DNA of 18,555 bases from an uncultured Campylobacter sp. (GTDB lineage Bacteria; Campylobacterota; Campylobacteria; Campylobacterales; Campylobacteraceae): NCBI RefSeq assembly GCF_937997405.1, contig NZ_CALKTL010000060.1:1-18555 (forward strand), given 5' to 3'. Shown here piece after piece: positions 14,491-18,555 of the stretch (positions within the stretch are counted from its first letter, which is position 1; the number at the start of each line of letters is the position of its first letter). The notes beneath the pieces are model-generated. The model saw nothing but the letters and a program-made list of their open reading frames with translations. It made no database searches and was not told where the DNA came from. The position numbers were made by a program, and so were the translations under genes.

Positions 14491-15228
14491 TTATTTTTTA
14501 AATTCGAACATATTTAGAAATTTCTTCGCGCGCTCGCTTTTCGGAGCGGTAAAGAACGCCTCCGGTTCGTTAATCTCGACGATGCTTCCCTCATCCATAA
14601 AAACTATGCGATCGGCTACGGCGCGCGCAAAGCCCATCTCGTGCGTTACGATTAGCATCGTCTGCCCCTCTTTGGCGAGATTTAGCATTACGTCTAGCAC
14701 CTCGCGCACGATCTCGGGATCAAGTGCCGCGGTAACCTCGTCAAAAAGCATAATCTTGGGCTTCATCACAAGGCTTCGTACAATCGCGATGCGCTGCTTC
14801 TGCCCGCCGCTAAGCTCTTTGGGGTAGGCTCGCTCTTTATTTTCTAGTCCTACGATTTTGAGCCAATGCCTGGCTAGCTCTACAGCTTGCTCGCGCGGTA
14901 CGCCTTGGACTTTCACGGGACCTAGGATTATATTATGTAGAACATTTAAGTGGTCGAAAAGCTCGTAGCTTTGAAAGACCATACCGATCTTTTGCCTGAT
15001 CCTGCGCCAGTCTGTGAAATTTTGATCGATCCGCTCGCCTTCGATTATAAAATTTCCGCTTTGTACCGGCTCTAACCCGTTGATCGTGCGAAGTAGGGTG
15101 CTTTTGCCGCAGCCGCTAGGACCCAGGATCACCACGACTTCGCCCTGCGCGACGCTAAGGCTGACGTCCTTTAGCGCGTGCAGCTCGCCGTAAAATTTAT
15201 TGACTTTATCGATTTTTAAAATTTCCAT
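14491..15228 (-). CDS. Polar amino-acid ABC transporter ATPase (GlnQ/HisP type)
   Basis: This 245-aa ATPase carries every expected motif: Walker A GPSGCGKST (36-44), Q-loop Gln86 in VFQSYELFDHL, signature LSGGQKQR (139-146), Walker B IMLFDE (159-164) with catalytic Glu164, D-loop ALDPE (168-172) and switch His196 in VTHEM. It energises import by the two permeases encoded just upstream. A GTG at 15237 is in frame, but ATG 15228 is preferred: it overlaps the permease stop as TGATG (one shared base), standard translational coupling, with GGTGGAG upstream. YELFDHLNV after the Q-loop differs from the FNLFPHMTV-like sequence of typical GlnQ, fitting a cysteine/cystine-type subgroup only loosely. 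Confidence 0.95.
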   Translation of the reverse strand: MEILKIDKVNKFYGELHALKDVSLSVAQGEVVVILGPSGCGKSTLLRTINGLEPVQSGNFIIEGERIDQNFTDWRRIRQKIGMVFQSYELFDHLNVLHNIILGPVKVQGVPREQAVELARHWLKIVGLENKERAYPKELSGGQKQRIAIVRSLVMKPKIMLFDEVTAALDPEIVREVLDVMLNLAKEGQTMLIVTHEMGFARAVADRIVFMDEGSIVEINEPEAFFTAPKSERAKKFLNMFEFKK

Positions 15229-15884
15229 CAGCTCCACCTATTTTCTAATTTTTTCGAAAGCGCCGAGATTGGATAGCAGATCAAAAAATATACGAAAAAT
15301 ATCGCTCCGTAGATGATTAGCGGCGCGTAATTATCGCGGAAGACATTCACTTCGATGATCTGCTGTCCGACCTTGACGAGCTCTATGACGCCGATTAGTA
15401 CGGCGATCGAGGTTGTTTTTATCATCCTGCTGAATAAATTTATCGTTGCGGGCACCAGACGCCTCATCGCAAGCGGCAGGATGACATAGAGATAAATTTG
15501 AGATCTGCTAAATGCGAGCGCTTCGGCGCTTTCGAACTGATGCTTGGGTATGCTAAGCACGGCGCCGCGCACCAGATCCATCATCTCAAAAACGCCCCAG
15601 ATGCTAAAGACGATGATCGAAGCCGCGATATTTGAGATGTGGATGCCAAATGCCTTACTCGCGCCGAAATATACGATAAATAGCCAGACGATAGGCGGCA
15701 TTATGCGCACGATCTCTAGGCAAATTTTAAGCGGGATGTATAAGGCTCTGCGCCCAGAGGCCATTAAAATTCCAAGTACCAAGCCCAGAGCGAGCGAAAC
15801 CGCGATTGAAATGAGCGCGATTTGCAGCGTGACCCCAAGCCCGCCAAGAAGCCTAATTAAATTTTCGCCGCTTAAGAGTTCCAT
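15228..15884 (-). CDS. Polar amino-acid ABC transporter permease (second permease)
   Basis: This 218-aa inner-membrane protein is of the HisM/GlnP permease family, with about five hydrophobic helices (TLQIALISIAVSLALGLVLG near 20-39; IVWLFIVYFGA; NIAASIIVFSIWGVFEMMDL; IAVLIGVIELV; LIIYGAIFFVYFLICYPI). The EAA-type cytoplasmic loop that contacts the ATPase is seen as SAEALAFSRSQIYLYVILPL (residues ~118-137). ATG 15884 starts two bases after the stop of the preceding permease, with GAGG inside that gene's last codons. It likely forms a heterodimeric channel with the first permease. Confidence 0.93.
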   Translation of the reverse strand: MELLSGENLIRLLGGLGVTLQIALISIAVSLALGLVLGILMASGRRALYIPLKICLEIVRIMPPIVWLFIVYFGASKAFGIHISNIAASIIVFSIWGVFEMMDLVRGAVLSIPKHQFESAEALAFSRSQIYLYVILPLAMRRLVPATINLFSRMIKTTSIAVLIGVIELVKVGQQIIEVNVFRDNYAPLIIYGAIFFVYFLICYPISALSKKLENRWS

Positions 15885-15886
15885 CG

Positions 15887-16540
15887 CTAACCTCTCATAT
15901 ATGCAAGGCGCTTTTCAAGCAGTGTAAGCGCTAGTGAAAGCGGCAGGATTATGATCAGATACGAAACGCTTAGCATAAATAGCGCCTCGTTGGTCTTATA
16001 ATACAGCCCGATCACGTCCTTTGCGGCATAAACGAGATCGGCGAGTGCTACGATGCTAACGATCGAAGTTTCTTTAAGCAGAAAGATTACGTTTGCGCTG
16101 ATGGAGGGCAGGGCGATCGCAAAGGCGCGCGGCAGCACGACGTAAAACACTATCTGCGCTTCGCTAAGACCTAGGCTCATCGCGCTTTCGATCTGAGATT
16201 TTTTTATCGCCTCAAAACCGAGCCTAAAGCTCTCGCTCATATAGCTTCCGCCCAAAAACGCAAGACCTACAATCGCGCAGGTAAAGCCCGAAATTTGAAC
16301 GCCTAGCTTCGGCAGGCCGTAGTATAGAAAAAATAGCTGAATTAAAAGCGGAGTGTTGCGAGATAGCTCGATATATGCGCTCACAAGCGGGCTTAACAGA
16401 GGTACTCTTTTATATTTTATTAGCGTGCAGATAAAGCCGATGATAATGGATAGTAAAATCCCGTAAAATGCGAGCTTCAGCGTTAAAATTCCCGCCTTTA
16501 CGAACATAGAGCTAAATTTAGCTATAAAATCAAAATCCAT
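15887..16540 (-). CDS. Polar amino-acid ABC transporter permease (first permease)
   Basis: This 217-aa HisM/GlnP-type permease has characteristic ELSRNTPLLIQLFFLYYGLP and an EAA loop SAMSLGLSEAQIVFYVVLPR. About five membrane helices are visible. An in-frame TTG at 16576 exists, but it would overlap the -10 box TATAAT (16568-16573). ATG 16540, preceded by GGAAAGAAG, gives a normal family N-terminus (MDFDFIAKFSSMFVKAGILT). It is the first gene of the four-gene operon permease-permease-ATPase-binding protein, with the binding protein last. Confidence 0.92.
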   Translation of the reverse strand: MDFDFIAKFSSMFVKAGILTLKLAFYGILLSIIIGFICTLIKYKRVPLLSPLVSAYIELSRNTPLLIQLFFLYYGLPKLGVQISGFTCAIVGLAFLGGSYMSESFRLGFEAIKKSQIESAMSLGLSEAQIVFYVVLPRAFAIALPSISANVIFLLKETSIVSIVALADLVYAAKDVIGLYYKTNEALFMLSVSYLIIILPLSLALTLLEKRLAYMRG

Positions 16541-16567
16541 AAATTCTTCTTTCCATAAAATATGCGT

Positions 16568-16573
16568 ATTATA
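16568..16573 (-). promoter_or_regulatory. Predicted -10 box of the amino-acid ABC operon
   Basis: TATAAT on the minus strand is preceded by TTG and a T-rich upstream stretch (CTAATTTAACACTATTTTAA region). The expected start is near 16561, about 21 nt before the ATG at 16540. Confidence 0.65.
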
Positions 16574-16664
16574 CAAATAACTGATTAAAATAGTGTTAAA
16601 TTAGAATTTTTTTATAAAAATTCCGAAAATTTAGGAGTTTAAAAATATATCTTATAAATATATT

Positions 16665-16688
16665 TAGTCCGAGCAGATACCCGGACTA
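16665..16688 (-). terminator. Terminator hairpin downstream of the DASS transporter gene
   Basis: Minus-strand TAGTCCG (16688-16682) pairs with CGGACTA (16671-16665) around a 10-base loop, 18 bases past the stop, followed by AATATATTTAT. The stem is perfect, but the T-tract is interrupted. Confidence 0.55.
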
Positions 16689-16706
16689 TAGAATTTTGAC
16701 GGAATT

Positions 16707-18179
16707 TTACGAGTAAAAAATATACGCGTATCCCGAAACCAAAAACGCGGAGAATATCGCTAAAATTCCGCCACTTCGTACCATTTCCGCCTGGCGAATG
16801 CGTCCCGTTCCGAAAACCAAAGCATTCGGCGGTGTCGCTACCGGCATTATGAAAGCGCAGCTTGCGCCCACACCGATTACTATAGTAAGAGTTTCTTTCG
16901 GTAGCCCCATCTGAGCCGCTACTCCCGCAAATACCGGCACTAAAAGTGCAGCAGAGGCGGTATTGCTCGTAAATTCCGTAAGGCAGATGATGAAAACTGC
17001 TGTTACCAAAAGTACAATGTAAGTAGGCGCTCCACCGAAAGTATGCGCGACTAGATCGCCAAGCACCTTAGAAGCTCCGGAATCGCCTAAAACCGCACTT
17101 AGCGTAAGTCCGCCGCCAAAAAGCAGCAGCACGCCCCACTCGGTGTTTTCGGCGATGTCGTGCCATTTGGCAAGCCCTAGTATGACGATTACGACTGCCG
17201 AGCAGATGGCGACGTAAGCATCATCCACTTTAAAGCCCACAAGGGCTGAAATTTGTTTCGAAAATATCCAGCCAAGAGCTGTTAGAGCAAATACGACGAT
17301 AGTAATAATGCGCTCGCGCGTCCAAGGGATATGCTCCAGATCCATCTCTATTTTATGGCTTAAATTCGGCTTGAAAATTATATAAAGCACCACAAGCATT
17401 ATCGGTAGCATCACGCACATTAGCGGCAAACCTACCTTCATCCAGTCCGCGAAGCTGTAGTGCAAGGCTTGAGCCACGATTAAATTTGGCGGAGATCCCA
17501 CGAGCGTGCCCAGACCTCCGATGCTTGCAGAATACGCGATGCCTAAAAGCAAAAACACGAGCGTGCCGCGATCTTTGCTCTCGTCCATATTGGCGCAAAT
17601 TCCAAGCGCGATCGGAAGCATCATAGCAGCAGTTGCGGTATTTGAAACCCACATCGAAAGGATCGCCGTAGCAAGGCAGATTAAAATCGCAGCTACACCC
17701 AAGCGACCGCCTGCGCGGGCGATTAGCCACATCGCGATCTTTTTATCGAGCTTTTGCATATGCAGAGCCGTTGCCAGAGCAAAACCGCCGAAAAAGGTAA
17801 AGATCGTAGGGTTTGCAAAATTTGCAAGCGTGCTTTTGATGGTGGCGGCCGTGAAAGTGCCATCTTTAGCGAATTTACCAAGTCCGATAGCTACCGCAAG
17901 CACCGGCACCATAAGTGCGGTTACCGTGATATGCACGGCCTCTGTAAGCCACATAATCGCGATAAAAGCAAGTAACGCAAGGCCTTTTTTGACATTAGGC
18001 TCAAATGGTAGCGTGGCATATAGCGCAAAGCCCACAGCAGCGGCAATCGCCATAATGATGACACCACGCTTAGGAAACGGCACGGTGTCGGTGAGCCTGT
18101 CTAAACCCAGCTCGTCTACGTCTGAGTCCAGTGGTCCTTGTAAGCGGGAGTTGCGTAACTCCACTTTGTGTTCTTCCAT
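16707..18179 (-). CDS. DASS/SLC13 family Na+-coupled dicarboxylate/anion symporter
   Basis: The 490-aa inner-membrane protein has about 11-12 hydrophobic segments after a charged ~38-residue N-terminus. The two Na+-binding SNT motifs of the divalent anion:sodium symporter family are present: SNTATAAMMLP at 179-189 and SNTASAALLVP at 405-415. The DASS signature GASCAFIMPVATPPNALVFG (438-457) and a WLTEAVHIT motif (77-85) are also present. Length matches bacterial VcINDY/SdcS-like transporters (about 460-490). It likely imports C4-dicarboxylates or a related carboxylate/sulfate; the substrate cannot be set from sequence. ATG 18179 has AAGGAG five bases upstream. There are two possible promoters, at 18206-18211 and at 18318-18323. 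It appears monocistronic with a terminator at 16665-16688. Confidence 0.94.
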   Translation of the reverse strand: MEEHKVELRNSRLQGPLDSDVDELGLDRLTDTVPFPKRGVIIMAIAAAVGFALYATLPFEPNVKKGLALLAFIAIMWLTEAVHITVTALMVPVLAVAIGLGKFAKDGTFTAATIKSTLANFANPTIFTFFGGFALATALHMQKLDKKIAMWLIARAGGRLGVAAILICLATAILSMWVSNTATAAMMLPIALGICANMDESKDRGTLVFLLLGIAYSASIGGLGTLVGSPPNLIVAQALHYSFADWMKVGLPLMCVMLPIMLVVLYIIFKPNLSHKIEMDLEHIPWTRERIITIVVFALTALGWIFSKQISALVGFKVDDAYVAICSAVVIVILGLAKWHDIAENTEWGVLLLFGGGLTLSAVLGDSGASKVLGDLVAHTFGGAPTYIVLLVTAVFIICLTEFTSNTASAALLVPVFAGVAAQMGLPKETLTIVIGVGASCAFIMPVATPPNALVFGTGRIRQAEMVRSGGILAIFSAFLVSGYAYIFYS

Positions 18180-18205
18180 AGATACTCCTTTTTTGGATTT
18201 GGCTT

Positions 18206-18211
18206 ATGATA
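18206..18211 (-). promoter_or_regulatory. Predicted proximal -10 box of the DASS transporter gene
   Basis: TATCAT on the minus strand (one mismatch to TATAAT), preceded by TTTTTG, would give a start near 18199 and a leader of about 20 nt. Confidence 0.5.
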
Positions 18212-18266
18212 CAAAAATGAGGCGGGAATTTTATAAATTCCAAATCAAATCGTCTTAAATTTTTAA

Positions 18267-18297
18267 AAGTGCAGTTACTATCGGTAACACGGCACTT
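18267..18297 (-). promoter_or_regulatory. Two-part inverted repeat in the DASS upstream region (operator or RNA hairpin)
   Basis: The outer arms AAGTGC (18267-18272) and GCACTT (18292-18297) and inner arms GTTAC (18274-18278) and GTAAC (18284-18288) form an 11-bp interrupted stem with a 5-base loop and a 1/3 internal loop. On the minus strand the stem is followed by TTTTAAAAATTT. It begins about 14 nt after the start expected from the TATAAT at 18318-18323. It could be an attenuator, a short RNA terminator, or a dyad operator. Confidence 0.5.
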
Positions 18298-18317
18298 ATC
18301 TCGTGTGTAAATTTTAA

Positions 18318-18323
18318 ATTATA
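18318..18323 (-). promoter_or_regulatory. Predicted distal -10 box upstream of the DASS transporter gene
   Basis: Perfect TATAAT on the minus strand follows T-rich TTATTTAGTTGTTCGTTTTT. The expected start is near 18311, about 132 nt before the DASS start codon and just ahead of the inverted repeat. Confidence 0.55.
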
Positions 18324-18555
18324 CATAAAAACGAACAACTAAATAAGCGCTTTAAATTTCATCACAGATTATTTTTTAATGGCTCTGGCATTTAAATTTG
18401 CTAGCTGCCAAGGGGGCGGCGTAGAATTTCGTCGAATTTCATCCAGGCAATCGAGATAGAATTCTGTCCTTAGCAAACGAGATAAAATTTTATCCAAGGC
18501 GAGTGAGATAAAATTCTGCGTCTTATCTTAAAAATTTATCAAAATTTAAGTGGGG
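18324..18555. other. Gene-free stretch upstream of the DASS promoter region, to window end
   Basis: No coding frame or RNA gene is seen. It holds the T-rich promoter flank at 18324-18350 and the 26-bp-period repeat at 18453-18530, and ends in AAATTT-rich sequence. Whatever gene lies beyond the window is not visible. Confidence 0.45.
18453..18530. repeat. Degenerate tandem repeat, 26-bp period, three copies
   Basis: GAGATA starts at 18453, 18479 and 18505, exactly 26 bases apart, each followed by a near-palindromic A/T core: GATAGAATTCTGTC, GATAAAATTTTATC, GATAAAATTCTGCG. A weaker fourth unit may precede it (18427-18452, GAATTTCATCCAGGCAATC). The middle core (18481-18494) is a perfect 14-bp palindrome. 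Confidence 0.6.

Noticed and set aside
16541..16576. TTG start adding 12 residues to the first permease
   Set aside because: It would place the start codon upstream of and through the operon's TATAAT -10 box, so the ATG at 16540 is preferred.
17506..18258. 250-codon plus-strand open frame
   Set aside because: Antisense to the DASS transporter gene, whose frame carries all family motifs; the opposite strand only reflects its codon bias.
1..18555. tRNA, rRNA, CRISPR array, insertion sequence, toxin-antitoxin or defence genes
   Set aside because: I looked for tRNA T-arm/CCA patterns, regularly spaced ~30-bp identical repeats, transposase motifs and small paired genes, and saw none. The 26-bp-period repeat is too degenerate and lacks spacers.

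Overview
The window looks like chromosome of a Campylobacter species of the higher-GC oral type (for example C. gracilis, C. showae or C. rectus). This rests on several things. An amino-acid-binding lipoprotein closely resembles Campylobacter CjaA. An HP0495-type DUF493 protein is present. Sigma-70 promoters have a clear TATAAT-like -10 behind a T-rich upstream stretch instead of a -35 box. Shine-Dalgarno sites are mostly AAGGA/AGGAG. Genes are moderately GC-rich, while the gaps are full of A/T words such as GAATTTTA and AAATTTTA. The species assignment is inference. No tRNA, rRNA, IS, phage or CRISPR was seen.

Layout. Bases 1-8348 are almost entirely minus strand: a truncated sodium:neurotransmitter-type symporter, a CorC/HlyC CNNM-CBS membrane protein (TTG start), an M48 metalloprotease lipoprotein, the cluster moaC - DUF493 - 419-aa coiled-coil protein, a short predicted small RNA upstream of moaC, and a YegP-like protein abutting a 148-aa protein with one EF-hand/dockerin-like loop. 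Bases 8465-12984 are plus strand: a periplasmic FixH/YtkA-like protein with a His tail, a DUF3737 beta-helix protein one base before a PatB/MalY C-S lyase, and a DUF3137 membrane protein whose 3' end is frameshifted. Bases 13610-18179 are minus strand: a four-gene polar amino-acid (probably cysteine) ABC uptake operon ending in cjaA, then a DASS/SLC13 anion symporter with a structured upstream region.

Functional links. The CjaA-type importer and the PatB-like lyase both point to sulfur amino-acid use, though they are in separate convergent units. MoaC supplies molybdenum cofactor, and its mRNA is translationally coupled to DUF493. Three transporters (NSS, DASS, ABC) fit an organism living on amino acids and organic acids.

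Items most worth a second look: (1) a compact promoter / CCUCC-containing 62-nt RNA / terminator unit at 6982-7056; (2) a distal TATAAT promoter followed by a two-part hairpin ahead of the DASS gene; (3) the single-base frameshift in the DUF3137 gene; (4) the YegP plus EF-hand gene pair; (5) a 26-bp-period repeat and the dense GAATTTTA-type motif in long gene-free stretches.
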